From Paenibacillus humicola (GTDB lineage: Bacteria > Bacillota > Bacilli > Paenibacillales > Paenibacillaceae), in the NCBI RefSeq assembly GCF_028826105.1, contig NZ_JAQGPL010000001.1, forward strand, positions 1,266,501 to 1,330,500: a stretch of DNA of 64,000 nucleotides. The letters run 5' to 3'. Position numbers and translations under genes: made by a program. This document shows, one piece after another, positions 16,944-25,387 of the stretch (within the stretch, counting starts at the first letter, position 1; each line of letters begins with the position of its first letter). Under the pieces are notes generated by a model. It saw nothing but the letters and a program-made list of their open reading frames with translations. It made no database searches and had not been told where the DNA came from.

Positions 16944-17855
16944 ATGGTCGAAAACATCGAATGGTACCGGGCGTTCTATTATGCCGCCAAGACAGGGAGC
17001 CTGACCGGTGCGGCGGCGGAGCTGTTCGTCACGCAGCCGGCTGTGACGCACGCGGTCAGACAGCTCGAGAACCGCCTCGGCGGGCCGCTGTTCGTCCGGA
17101 CGTCCAAAGGGGTGCGGCTGACGCCGGAAGGAGCGGAGCTGTACGGCCATATCGAGGCGGCGTTCCGCCTGATCCGCAGCGGCGAGCGGAAAATCGCGGA
17201 GATGCGCGACCTGCTGGCCGGCGAAATCCGCATCGGCGCCGGCGATACGCTGTGCAGGCATTACCTGCTGCCGCATATGAAAGCTTTTCACGAGCGGTAT
17301 CCGAACGTTAAATTCCGGGTCACGAACCGGACGTCGCTCGAAACGATGGAGCTGCTCGGGAAAGGCGAAATCGATCTCGGCATCGTCAACCTGCCGCTGG
17401 CGGACAAGCGGGCGGATATCGTGGAGGCGGTCACGCTGCAGGACTGCCTGGCCGCCGGCGCCGCCTACAGGCACCTTGCCGAAACCGGTCTGACGCCGGC
17501 CGGTCTGACCGGCGGCCTGCTGCTCATTTTGCTCGAACGCGGCAGCAGCACACGAGCCGCCTTCGACGCGTTCGCGGCGGCGCACGGCGTTGACGCGAGG
17601 CCGGAAATCGAGCTGGGCAGCATCGATCTGCTCGTGGAATTCGCCCGCTCCGGCTTTGGCATCGCCTGCGTCGTCCGGGATTTTATCGGGGAGGAGCTCG
17701 CCCGCGGAGAGCTGTTCGAGGTGAAGCTGGAGCCCCCCCTGCCGCCTCGGAGCGTCGGGATCGCCACGCTGCGCGGCGCGCCGCTGCCCGCGGCGGCGGA
17801 ACGGTTCATCCGCCGGCTGCTCGCGCCGGCCGGACAAGACGGAGGGGACGATTGA
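16944..17855 (+). CDS. LysR-family transcriptional regulator
   Basis: 303 residues. ATG 16944 is nine bases after AAAGGAG; ATG 16938 is too close. N-terminal helix-turn-helix: FYYAAKTGSLTGAAAELFVTQPAVTHAVRQLENRLGGPLFVRTSKGVRLTPEG. The effector domain begins near residue 90 (EIRIGAGDTLCRHYLLPHMKAFHERYPNV). It is transcribed divergently from the purA-like gene with about 110 bases between starts, the usual arrangement for a LysR regulator and its target, and that AT-rich gap carries the likely shared promoters. The inducer is unknown. Confidence 0.9.
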   Translation: MVENIEWYRAFYYAAKTGSLTGAAAELFVTQPAVTHAVRQLENRLGGPLFVRTSKGVRLTPEGAELYGHIEAAFRLIRSGERKIAEMRDLLAGEIRIGAGDTLCRHYLLPHMKAFHERYPNVKFRVTNRTSLETMELLGKGEIDLGIVNLPLADKRADIVEAVTLQDCLAAGAAYRHLAETGLTPAGLTGGLLLILLERGSSTRAAFDAFAAAHGVDARPEIELGSIDLLVEFARSGFGIACVVRDFIGEELARGELFEVKLEPPLPPRSVGIATLRGAPLPAAAERFIRRLLAPAGQDGGDD

Positions 17856-17997
17856 CGAGCCGTTCCGGACGGTGCTATCATGAAAATATTCCTACCTGCG
17901 CAATCGGAAAAACGACATCATGGGATGCAGCTGAGACGTCGGCCGGTGCCGCGTCTTTTTAGTTCTGAAATACATTCCTTAAAGGAGATGAACGACG

Positions 17998-18837
17998 ATG
18001 AGCCTTTTGGCGGATTGGGTGCATTATGGCGACGATGGGAAATACCGGGGGTACCTGGCAAGACCGGATCATGTAAAGGAGCCGCTGCCGGCCGTTATCG
18101 TGCTGCAGGAAATTTGGGGCGTGGACGAGCATATCCGGGATGTGACGAGGCGGATCGCACAGGCGGGGTACGTGGCGTTCGCGCCCGATTTGTTTGCCGG
18201 AAACCGCGAAGTGGCGGATGTCCTTGCGGAGGATCGGGTCAAGGAAGCAAAGCAATTTCTGAATTCGATTCCGCCGGCACACTGGCGCGACGCGGAGCAG
18301 CAGAAAAGCGCGCTCGCCGCTCTCCCGGAAGCAAAAGGCAGGGCCATCGCTGAGACGCTCGGCGAGCTGTTTAACCATGGGGGACGGATGCCGGGCTATA
18401 TCCAGCAAATCATGGCGGCTTCGGCCTGGCTGCGGGACGGCTTCGAGCACAGCCGGGGCTGCGGCGTCGCATCCGTCGGCTTCTGCATGGGAGGCGCGCT
18501 GTCCGGCATGCTGGCGGCGAGGGATCCCAAGCTGAGCGGCGCGGTCATTTTCTACGGGAGCGCGCCGTCCGCGGATCTGATCCCGGAGATCGGCTGTCCG
18601 GTGCTCGGGCTTTACGGCGAACTGGACAAACGGATCACGGACGAGGTCCCCGCGTTCGCCGAAGCGCTGCGCGCGGCCGGCAAAACGTTTGAATACCGCA
18701 TTTATGACGGCGCGCAGCACGCCTTCTTCAACGATACGCGCCCCTCGTTCCAGATGGCCGCGTCCCGCGACGCCTTCACCCGGACGCTCGCGTTCCTGCA
18801 GCGGACGCTGACGGCCGGCGAGCCGGCCGTGGTTTAA
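17998..18837 (+). CDS. Dienelactone hydrolase family protein
   Basis: 279 residues, ATG 17998 behind AAAGGAGATG. Alpha/beta hydrolase fold: LPAVIVLQEIWGVDEHIRDVTRRIAQAGYVAFAPDLF is the typical DLH beginning; the nucleophile Cys is in GFCMGG, Asp in GELDKRIT and His in GAQHAFFND. The family hydrolyses lactones or esters such as dienelactone or carboxymethylenebutenolide in the cytoplasm. An inserted ~50-residue segment (about 85-135) enlarges the cap. Monocistronic, ended by a strong terminator. True substrate unknown. Confidence 0.9.
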   Translation: MSLLADWVHYGDDGKYRGYLARPDHVKEPLPAVIVLQEIWGVDEHIRDVTRRIAQAGYVAFAPDLFAGNREVADVLAEDRVKEAKQFLNSIPPAHWRDAEQQKSALAALPEAKGRAIAETLGELFNHGGRMPGYIQQIMAASAWLRDGFEHSRGCGVASVGFCMGGALSGMLAARDPKLSGAVIFYGSAPSADLIPEIGCPVLGLYGELDKRITDEVPAFAEALRAAGKTFEYRIYDGAQHAFFNDTRPSFQMAASRDAFTRTLAFLQRTLTAGEPAVV

Positions 18838-18882
18838 GCAGCGTAGACGCCCGGCTGCATTGAAAATCCCGTGTGTGAAAAG

Positions 18883-18930
18883 ACCGCCCAATGAAGTGCC
18901 GCTGTCGGCGCCTCATTGGGCGGTTTTTTT
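18883..18930 (+). terminator. Strong bidirectional-type terminator
   Basis: A perfect 12-bp stem (ACCGCCCAATGA / TCATTGGGCGGT) is followed by TTTTTT on the plus strand. On the minus strand the stem is followed by CTTTTC, so it can also serve thrS coming from the other side. Confidence 0.85.
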
Positions 18931-19073
18931 GCGAATACGCGGATGGATGCTTATTCTCCGGAGGCGTCGCGCCGCAGGCTTTCCGCGATTACGTGCGCAC
19001 CCGCAAGCTAGCGGCGGATCACAAGCGGCTTGCGCGATTACGGATGCGCATCCGGAAGCGGCACCGCTCCGCC

Positions 19074-20993
19074 TTAAGTCCGCGATTCCATTTCACCCTT
19101 CAGCCTGGCAATCAGTTCATGCAGCTTAACGGCACCGATATCGCCTTCGCCGCGTCCCCGCACGGACACCGTTCCCGCGCTTCGTTCGTTTTCGCCGAGA
19201 ATCAGCATGTACGGCACTTTCTCTAGCCGGGCCTGGCGTATTTTGTAGCCGAGCTTCTCGCCGCTGCCGTCGATTTCGCAGCGGATGCCGGCCTGCAGCA
19301 GCTGCCGCTCGACGTCCTCGGCGTACTCGTTCTGCGGCTGCGATACCGGAAGCAGCTTCGCCTGCACCGGGGCGAGCCAGAGCGGGAACGCGCCCGCGTA
19401 ATGCTCGGTCAGAATGCCGACGAACCGGTCGATCGAGCCGTATACGGCGCGGTGTATGACGACCGGGCGATGCTTGCGGTTATCCTCGCCGATGTACGAC
19501 AGCCCGAACTTCTCCGGCATTTGAAAATCGAGCTGAATCGTTGCGCACTGCCAGCTTCGCTTCAAGGCGTCGCGGATATGATAATCGATCTTCGGTCCGT
19601 AAAAGGCGCCGTCGCCTTCATTGAGCCGGTATGCGGTGCCGCTCCTCTCCAGCACGCGGCGCAGCGCGTTCTCGGCTTCCTCCCAAACCGCAAGCTCGCC
19701 CATATAATCCGCGGGCCGCGTCGACAGCTCGACCGTATAGTCGAAGCCGAATACGCCGTAAATCCGGTCGATCAGCTCCATCACCCGCCCGATTTCGTCC
19801 TCAATCTGGTCGGGACGGACGAACAGGTGCGCGTCGTCCTGGCAAAACGTGCGGACCCGCATCATGCCGTTCAAAGCGCCGGAAAACTCGTGCCGGTGCA
19901 CCTGGCCGAATTCGGCGATGCGAAGCGGAAGCTCGCGATAAGAACGGAGGCGGCTGCGGTAAATAAGCATATGGCCGGGGCAGTTCATCGGCTTCAGCGC
20001 ATGGCGGGCGTTGTCCGCTTCGGTGAAGTACATATTTTCGCTGTAATGATCCCAGTGGCCCGATTCCTCCCACAGCCTCTGGTTCATGATGAGCGGCGTC
20101 CGCACCTCTTCGTAGCCGTTCAGGAGCTGAAGTCCGCGGGAGAACTGCTCCAGCTCCGAGCGGACGACCGTTCCCTTGGGCAAATAAAACGGCATGCCCG
20201 GCGCTTCCTCGGAAAACATAAACAGCTCCAGTTCCCGGCCGAGCTTGCGGTGATCGCGCTTCCGCGCTTCCTCCAGCAGGCGCAGATGCTCTTCCAGCAT
20301 GCTTGGCTTCGGGAACGCCGTGCCATAGATGCGCTGCAGCATCTTGTTGCTTGCATCCCCGCGCCAGTAAGCGCCCGCGACGCTCAACAGCTTGAATGCC
20401 CTGAGCCGTCCCGTCGACGGCACATGCGGCCCGCGGCACAGGTCGACGAATTCGCCCTGCTCGTAGAGGGAAATGACGGCATCCTCCGGCAGGCCGCGAA
20501 TGAGCTCGAGCTTCAGCGGGTCCTGCAGCCGTTCGAACGTCCGAAGCGCTTCCTCGCGGCCGACCTCGCGCCTGACGATCCGCAAATCCTCGGCGACGGC
20601 AGCCTCCATTTCCCGCTCGATCGATGCGAGATCGGATTCCGAGAGCGGCTTCTCCACATCGATGTCGTAGTAGAAGCCGTCTTCGATAACCGGGCCGACG
20701 CCGAGCTTGACGGCCGTCTCTCCGTACAGCCTCCGGATCGCCTGCGCCATCAGATGCGCCGTGCTGTGCCTGTACACCTGAAGCCCCTCGGCACTGCCTT
20801 CCGCCACGATTTCGACGGCAGCGTCCGCCTCGATCGGCCGGCTCAGGTCTGTGAGGCGCCCGTCGATTTTGCAGGCGACGGCGCTTCGCGCGAGTCCCGT
20901 TCCGATCGCTTCGGCGATATCCGCGCCCGTCGTTCCGCGCGTGAACTCCTTTACATCCCCGTTTGGCAGCGTAATTCGAATCTGCTTTGACAT
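19074..20993 (-). CDS. thrS: Threonyl-tRNA synthetase
   Basis: 639 residues from ATG 20993 behind GGAGGT. Charges tRNA-Thr. Domains in order: TGS (about 1-65, IRITLPNGDVKEFTRGTTGADIAEAI), editing/SAD domain (HSTAHLMAQAIRRLYGE, and SLYEQGEFVDLCRGPHVPSTG), class II catalytic core (motif 2 in RIAEFGQVHRHEFSGALNGMMRVRTFCQDDAH, zinc Cys in MNCPGHMLIYRSRLRSYRELPLR, motif 3 in HRAVYGSIDRFVGILTEHYAGAFPLWLAPVQ) and an anticodon-binding domain at the end. Full length. The leader has a T-box and its own sigma-A type promoter, so expression rises when tRNA-Thr is uncharged. Confidence 0.97.
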   Translation of the reverse strand: MSKQIRITLPNGDVKEFTRGTTGADIAEAIGTGLARSAVACKIDGRLTDLSRPIEADAAVEIVAEGSAEGLQVYRHSTAHLMAQAIRRLYGETAVKLGVGPVIEDGFYYDIDVEKPLSESDLASIEREMEAAVAEDLRIVRREVGREEALRTFERLQDPLKLELIRGLPEDAVISLYEQGEFVDLCRGPHVPSTGRLRAFKLLSVAGAYWRGDASNKMLQRIYGTAFPKPSMLEEHLRLLEEARKRDHRKLGRELELFMFSEEAPGMPFYLPKGTVVRSELEQFSRGLQLLNGYEEVRTPLIMNQRLWEESGHWDHYSENMYFTEADNARHALKPMNCPGHMLIYRSRLRSYRELPLRIAEFGQVHRHEFSGALNGMMRVRTFCQDDAHLFVRPDQIEDEIGRVMELIDRIYGVFGFDYTVELSTRPADYMGELAVWEEAENALRRVLERSGTAYRLNEGDGAFYGPKIDYHIRDALKRSWQCATIQLDFQMPEKFGLSYIGEDNRKHRPVVIHRAVYGSIDRFVGILTEHYAGAFPLWLAPVQAKLLPVSQPQNEYAEDVERQLLQAGIRCEIDGSGEKLGYKIRQARLEKVPYMLILGENERSAGTVSVRGRGEGDIGAVKLHELIARLKGEMESRT

Positions 20994-21029
20994 GGCCGAT
21001 ACCTCCGATTGCAAGATGGATTTGAACGC

Positions 21030-21345
21030 AAAAAAACGCACTTGTCGCCCTGAAGGGACGAGTGCGTTCGGCTCGTGGTTCCACCCTCGTTCGACCCCCG
21101 GCAGCGGCGCCCGTGCGAAATGCCGGCCGGCGTGCGGAGGTCCTCGTTTGCGAATCCGGTAACGGGGATGAATCGTTTCCGCTTACTTCCTCGCACCGGC
21201 TCGTGCCGGAGGAGGGTTCAACGAAACGGCTGCAAAGGGGTAATTCCGCCCCGGGAGCTGAAGGAGCTTGCAGCCGAGACTCCTCTCTCTGGGCAGTCCG
21301 GCGGCGGAATCGTATCTTTGGTACTCGCCATTTTATGGTATTGGT
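21030..21345 (-). promoter_or_regulatory. T-box leader of thrS
   Basis: The conserved T-box sequence AGGGTGGAACCACG is on the minus strand at 21087-21074. It is followed by a terminator hairpin (AACGCACTCGTC-like arms at 21068-21057 and 21046-21035, one G-T pair) and a run of seven T at 21036-21030. Uncharged tRNA would favour the antiterminator and thrS transcription. A GAATTACC stretch (21246-21239) could hold the Thr specifier ACC, but I could not fold stem I to prove it. Confidence 0.88.
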
Positions 21346-21350
21346 TCAAG

Positions 21351-21380
21351 ATTATAGCGCGGGAATGTTGTAGAAGTCAA
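21351..21380 (-). promoter_or_regulatory. Sigma-A type promoter of thrS
   Basis: TTGACT (21380-21375) and TATAAT (21356-21351) are separated by 18 bases on the minus strand, just ahead of the T-box leader. The -35 box overlaps the last codon of the DinB gene. Confidence 0.75.
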
Positions 21381-21904
21381 GAGGGCGGAAGCGGAAAATA
21401 CCGTTCCTTCAGCACGTTCCAGTGGTGCCGTTCGTGACCGGCGATGACGCACGCGGCGGCAAGCGCGGACAGCGGCTCGCCGTACATCCAGCCTTTCCGG
21501 GCCCAAGCTTCGTCCGGAAGCCCCTTCAGCAGCAAAATCGTGGAACGCCGGACCATGGCGAACTCCTCCAGCAGGTCCTTGAACGGCAGACGGTCGAACC
21601 GAGCCGTCCGGACGTAATCGTCCTGCTCGTAGCCCGGGTACGAATAGCCGTCCCCGCGGGCCGCGCGCAGCAGCCGGTACGCCCAGATCCGCTCGTTGTC
21701 GGTCACGTGCCCGAGCACGTCCTTGACGCTCCATTTTCCTTCGGCGTAGCAGAAACCGGCCTGCTCCTCCGTGACCGGCTCCAGCAGCGCAAGCATGGCG
21801 GACCGCTGCGTTTCCAAAATCGCGGTCAGACTGCCCTCGGGCACAAGCGAAATATACCGTTCCAAATAAGGGGCGTATGCGCCCGCCTGCGGACGTAATT
21901 CCAT
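21377..21904 (-). CDS. DinB-family protein
   Basis: 175 residues, ATG 21904 behind AAGGAGGAG. Four-helix DinB/YfiT-like fold: the three metal-binding His are likely those of GHVTDNERIWAYRLL and of AGHERHHWNVLKERY. ALLEPVTEEQAGFCYAEGKWSVKDVLGHV is the standard DinB opening. Members include bacillithiol or mycothiol-dependent transferases and hydrolases; the exact reaction is unknown. It precedes the thrS promoter on the same strand without an evident terminator. Confidence 0.85.
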   Translation of the reverse strand: MELRPQAGAYAPYLERYISLVPEGSLTAILETQRSAMLALLEPVTEEQAGFCYAEGKWSVKDVLGHVTDNERIWAYRLLRAARGDGYSYPGYEQDDYVRTARFDRLPFKDLLEEFAMVRRSTILLLKGLPDEAWARKGWMYGEPLSALAAACVIAGHERHHWNVLKERYFPLPPS

Positions 21905-22033
21905 TGCGATGCTCCTCCTTCAGCGGCCTGAAATACCGCAAATCGCTCTCCTCCGGAAGCCAATTTGCGGTACACGAGTGCCTGAATATTTTCACCATCC
22001 TAAACGCTGCGCTTGGCAAGACAAATCTGCTTA

Positions 22034-22057
22034 GAGTCGTTATGTCTTGAACGACTC
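22034..22057 (-). terminator. Hairpin after serC
   Basis: GAGTCGTT / AACGACTC form a perfect 8-bp stem with an 8-base loop, 14 bases downstream of the serC stop. The following minus-strand sequence TAAGCAGATTTGTCTT is only moderately T-rich, so termination is plausible but not certain. Confidence 0.5.
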
Positions 22058-22070
22058 CCGCCCGGGCTCG

Positions 22071-23162
22071 TCATCCGTTCCGGCGCCGAAAATCGTCCAT
22101 AAAATCGGCCAGCGCCCTGCATGCCTCGAGCGGAACGGCGTTATAGGCCGATGCCCGCAGGCCGCCGACGCTGCGGTGGCCCGCCAGTCCCTCGAACCCT
22201 GCGCACTCCGATTCCCGGACGAACCGGCGCTCCAGCTCTTCGCTCGCCATGCGCCATGTGATGTTCATATCCGAGCGGTCCGATTTGCGTGCGAAGCCGG
22301 TGTAAAATCCGCCGCTCCGGTCGATCGCGTCGTACACGAGCTTCGCTTTGGCGCGATTCAGCTTCTCCATTGCGGCTGCTCCGCCCTGCGCGGCCGTCCA
22401 ATCGAGCACCAGGCGCATCATGTACAGCGCATGAACGGGGGGCGTGTTGTACAGCGATCCGTTCTGCGCAAACGTCTCGTACCGCCAAATGAGCGGAATG
22501 CTCTTGGACGCCCGTTCGAGAAGCTCCTCGCGTATGATTACGGCCGTAATTCCGGCGGGTCCCAGGTTCTTTTGCGCACCGGCATAAATGAGCGAGAACC
22601 GGCTGCAGTCGAGCCGCCGGCCGAGCAGGTCGCTCGTCATGTCGGCGATGAGCGGCACATCGCCGGTATCCGGGAACTCGTCAAAGCGTGTGCCCTCGAT
22701 CGTATTGTTCGTCGTCATATGCACATAGGCCGAATCACCGGGAACGGCAAGACCCCGCATGTCCGGAACGGAGCGCCAGCCGTCAGGCTTCGTGCTGGCC
22801 GCGATCCGGGTGCGACCGAGATAACCCGCCTCGCTCCACGCTTTCTCCGCAAAGCTGCCGGAGAGCACGTAATCCGCCGTCTTCTCCGGCGGCAAAAAAT
22901 TGAGCGCCGCCAACGCGAACTGCGCGCTCGCGCCGCCGCCCATAAAGAGCGCGCGGTAATCGGCGCCGAGTCCGGCCGCCTCGAGCAGCAGCCGCTGCGT
23001 TTCCGCGGCAAGCTCCTCCACCACCGCGCCGCGGTGCGACATTTCCATAATCGACATGCCGCCTCCGGCCTGCAGCTCGACAAGCGTTTCTTTGGCATGC
23101 TCCAGCACCGGAAGCGGCAGCGCCGCCGGCCCCGGATTGAAGTTGTACCGTCTTTCGTTCAT
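22071..23162 (-). CDS. serC: Phosphoserine aminotransferase
   Basis: 363 residues; ATG 23162 behind GGGAGGAG. Catalyses 3-phosphohydroxypyruvate + Glu to O-phosphoserine in serine biosynthesis, and a similar step for pyridoxal phosphate. The start NFNPGPAALPLPVLE, MEMSHRGAVVEELA, GGGASAQFALAALNFL, IADMTSDLLGRRLD and the PLP-lysine in YAGAQKNLGPAGIT are diagnostic; LRASAYNAVPLEACRALADFM closes the protein. Full length. Controlled by the T-box upstream. Confidence 0.96.
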   Translation of the reverse strand: MNERRYNFNPGPAALPLPVLEHAKETLVELQAGGGMSIMEMSHRGAVVEELAAETQRLLLEAAGLGADYRALFMGGGASAQFALAALNFLPPEKTADYVLSGSFAEKAWSEAGYLGRTRIAASTKPDGWRSVPDMRGLAVPGDSAYVHMTTNNTIEGTRFDEFPDTGDVPLIADMTSDLLGRRLDCSRFSLIYAGAQKNLGPAGITAVIIREELLERASKSIPLIWRYETFAQNGSLYNTPPVHALYMMRLVLDWTAAQGGAAAMEKLNRAKAKLVYDAIDRSGGFYTGFARKSDRSDMNITWRMASEELERRFVRESECAGFEGLAGHRSVGGLRASAYNAVPLEACRALADFMDDFRRRNG

Positions 23163-23186
23163 ACGTTCTCCTCCCGATCGGTAAAA

Positions 23187-23411
23187 TAAAAACAGCGCTT
23201 CTCGTATTGGGACGAGGAGCGCTGCTCGCGGTGCCACCCAAATTCGGGGAACGTCTCGCAGCCATTCCCCCTCTTGGTTCCGCGGTAACGGGCGGGCCCG
23301 GTTAACTTAGAACGGCGTGCCTGATGACAACGGCGTGCCTGACGTTCTTGGCGAAAACGCCTCCGAGTCGGATACTCTTCATCGGCATGTTTTCCGTATT
23401 CTTGTTATTGA
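23187..23411 (-). promoter_or_regulatory. T-box leader of serC
   Basis: GGGTGGCACCGCG, a T-box sequence, lies on the minus strand at 23239-23227. The terminator arms CAGCGCTCCTCGT-type (23224-23212) and ACGAGAAGCGCTG (23205-23193) are followed by a T-rich tail. The leader begins with GATGAAGAGTA, typical for stem I. A serine specifier is expected from the downstream gene but was not proven by folding. Confidence 0.85.
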
Positions 23412-23416
23412 TCCTG

Positions 23417-23445
23417 ATTATAGGACGCGCCGGAGGCGGCGTCAA
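23417..23445 (-). promoter_or_regulatory. Sigma-A type promoter of serC
   Basis: TTGACG (23445-23440) and TATAAT (23422-23417), spaced by 17 bases, stand directly ahead of the T-box leader on the minus strand. Confidence 0.82.
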
Positions 23446-23544
23446 TCCATTTTTCGCGAATATTTCGCGGAAATGAGAGGTGCGCAAGACGGGGAACTCG
23501 GATATACTATACCATTGAGAACGAAAAGGAAGGGGAGTGGGAAG

Positions 23545-23625
23545 ATGAGACAGCGCTGCGAGCGTTTCGCGTTGTTTCTCGCTGCTTCCCATTCGCCCCG
23601 TCATTCGGACGCCGAAGCATGTTGA
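23545..23625 (+). CDS. Possible 26-residue leader peptide ahead of pyrH-like gene
   Basis: MRQRCERFALFLAASHSPRH (then SDAEAC) starts at ATG 23545 behind GGGGAGTGGGAAG and stops at 23623-23625, inside the loop of the terminator-like hairpin at 23608-23637. A TATACT at 23503-23508 could be the -10 of its promoter. The layout resembles an attenuator where a ribosome reaching the stop codon would open the hairpin. There is no obvious run of one codon type, so the signal, if any, is unknown. Confidence 0.35.
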   Translation: MRQRCERFALFLAASHSPRHSDAEAC

Positions 23626-23646
23626 TGCTTTGGCGTTATTTATTTT
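23608..23646 (+). terminator. Terminator/attenuator hairpin before pyrH-like gene
   Basis: Thirteen-base arms GACGCCGAAGCAT and ATGCTTTGGCGTT pair with two G-T wobbles, followed by ATTTATTTTT. It ends some 20 bases before the pyrH-like start codon, so read-through is needed for expression unless another promoter exists. Confidence 0.6.
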
Positions 23647-23665
23647 TAAGGGAGGCGCAGCGGAC

Positions 23666-24406
23666 ATGCGGTACAAACGGATCCTGATCAAGCTGAGCGG
23701 CGGCGCGGTCGCCGGCGGCGAATCGTACGGCTTCGACCCGGAACGGCTGAACCATATCGCAAGCGAAATTATTTCGGTGGCCGAGCTTGGGGCCGAAGTT
23801 GCGGTCGTCATCGGGGGAGGCAATATTTTTCGCGGCAATATGGCGGAGAGCTGGGGCATCGAGCGGGCAGAGGCGGACAATATCGGAACGCTGGCCACGG
23901 TCGTCAACAGCCTGATGCTGCGCGGCGTGCTGAAAGCCCGCTCCTCGCGCGAGGTGCGCGTCATGACCGCGATTCCGCTCGCTTCGGTAGCGGAGCCGTA
24001 CATCCGGCTGCGGGCCATTCACCACCTGGAAAAGGGCTACATCGTTATTTTCGCCGGCGGCAACGGACAGCCTTACGTCACGACGGACTATCCGTCCGCG
24101 CAGCGGGCGATCGAGGTGAAATGCGACGCGCTCCTGGTCGCCAAGCAGGGCGTCGACGGGGTGTTCGAGCACGATCCGAAGCACCGGCGCGACGCGCGTA
24201 AATTCAAATCGCTCCACTACGACGACGTACTGGCGCGCGGGCTGACGGTCATGGACCAGTCCGCTTTTATTCTGGCCCGGGATTATCATTTGCCGATCCA
24301 TGTGTTCAACTTCGACCGGCAGGGCGCGATGAGGGAAATCGTCGAAGGAAAGGATGCCGGCACGCTGGTGAGCCGCGATTCGGTGCTGGCGTATGCGGAA
24401 GAGTGA
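23666..24406 (+). CDS. pyrH: UMP kinase-like protein (amino-acid kinase family)
   Basis: 246 residues; ATG 23666 with GGGAGG ten bases upstream. Whole-length match to bacterial UMP kinase: YKRILIKLSGGAVAGGESYGF, VVIGGGNIFRG, ADNIGTLATVVNSLMLRGVL, IFAGGNGQPYVTTDYPSAQRAIE, AKQGVDGVFEHDPKHRRDARKF and TVMDQSAFILARDYHLPIHVFNF. It would phosphorylate UMP to UDP in the cytoplasm. Motifs differ from the norm: KLSGE becomes KLSGG and the FAGGTGNP(F/Y)FTTD segment is altered. It also lacks the usual tsf/frr neighbours, so it is probably a secondary PyrH. Preceded by an attenuator-like hairpin. Confidence 0.8.
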   Translation: MRYKRILIKLSGGAVAGGESYGFDPERLNHIASEIISVAELGAEVAVVIGGGNIFRGNMAESWGIERAEADNIGTLATVVNSLMLRGVLKARSSREVRVMTAIPLASVAEPYIRLRAIHHLEKGYIVIFAGGNGQPYVTTDYPSAQRAIEVKCDALLVAKQGVDGVFEHDPKHRRDARKFKSLHYDDVLARGLTVMDQSAFILARDYHLPIHVFNFDRQGAMREIVEGKDAGTLVSRDSVLAYAEE

Positions 24407-24624
24407 CTGCGCCGCTCAGCCCGAATCGACATTCCGTTTCGGGCATCCCGTACATTTTCACCCATTCCATCGAATGTAAGGTTTAGTTAATAGTTTCGTT
24501 AAGATTTGAAAATAGTTTTTGTTTATGATGGATTCCAGGAGCCGGGCTTATCGCCCGGGCGGCGAGCGGCCGGGTGCCGCTTCGGATGCCGCGTAAATTC
24601 CGACATTTAAAGGAGGGAATTAAG

Positions 24625-25152
24625 ATGAAATCGGAAACGGGTGCCGGGCAAAAAATCGAAGCGATCGGTGCGAAAGGATTGTTTGCCGCGCTGGCGATCG
24701 TTTACATCTGGATCGGCGGCATGAAATTCACGGCCTACGAGGCGGGAGGCATAGAGCCGCTCGTCAGCAACAGTCCGCTGCTCGGGTGGCTTTACGACGT
24801 ATTTTCCGTCCGCACGTTCTCATCGCTCCTCGGCGTACTGGAAATCCTGGTCGGTCTGCTTTTGCTCGGTCGCTTTGTGTCCTCCAGGCTGTCGGCCGTC
24901 GGGGCGGGGCTTTCCATCATTCTGTTTCTCACCACGTTAAGCTTCATGTTCTCGACGCCGGGCGTCATTGAGCCGAGCCTGGGATTTCCGGCGATTTCGG
25001 CTTCTCCGGGCCAATTTCTGCTGAAGGATCTCGTGCTGCTGTTCGCATCCGTGTATGCGTTGGGCGAGTCGATCCATTCGGCCCGTATCGCCGGTATTCG
25101 GCGCAATTCCGAAGCTGCCGCTCCAAACGGCGGCATGAATCCGTTCAATTGA
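24625..25152 (+). CDS. DUF417/YkgB-family membrane protein
   Basis: 175 residues; ATG 24625 behind AAAGGAGGG. Four hydrophobic segments are visible: LFAALAIVYIWIGGMKF, SLLGVLEILVGLLLLG, VGAGLSIILFLTTLSFMF and LLKDLVLLFASVYALG. The sequence FTAYEAGGIEPLVSNSPL and MFSTPGVIEPSLGFPAIS-PGQFLLKD are typical of YkgB (DUF417) proteins, an inner-membrane family with no established role, sometimes linked to oxidative or chlorine stress. Monocistronic, ended by a clear terminator. Confidence 0.88.
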   Translation: MKSETGAGQKIEAIGAKGLFAALAIVYIWIGGMKFTAYEAGGIEPLVSNSPLLGWLYDVFSVRTFSSLLGVLEILVGLLLLGRFVSSRLSAVGAGLSIILFLTTLSFMFSTPGVIEPSLGFPAISASPGQFLLKDLVLLFASVYALGESIHSARIAGIRRNSEAAAPNGGMNPFN

Positions 25153-25189
25153 CGCTTCCGGGCGCCGGGAGTTTCCGGAGGCGTACGCC

Positions 25190-25229
25190 AAAGCCCCCTG
25201 TCTTGCCGTAACGGCAGGCCGGGGGTTTT
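25190..25229 (+). terminator. Terminator after DUF417 gene
   Basis: AAGCCCCC pairs with GGGGGTTTT around an inner hairpin TTGCCG-TAA-CGGCA, ending in TTTT. Confidence 0.75.
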
Positions 25230-25387
25230 GGCATGCGGCCATTCTGCACCGGAATTGGCAGCGGGGTCAGCCTTGCGGGATAATAGCCCGTTTTTGAAGC
25301 GCGGCGGACAAGAGACCAAGAGCCCGGCCGTACATCCGCATATACATGATGGACAGATAGGATGCCATTAAAGGAGGAGCGAGGCAG

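Noticed and set aside
19401..20990. Plus-strand frame of 529 codons opposite thrS
   Set aside because: Shadow of the thrS codons; no recognisable motif, while thrS matches its family end to end.
22047..23189. Plus-strand frame of 380 codons opposite serC
   Set aside because: Shadow frame; composition (Arg/His/Gln-rich) is typical of antisense translation.
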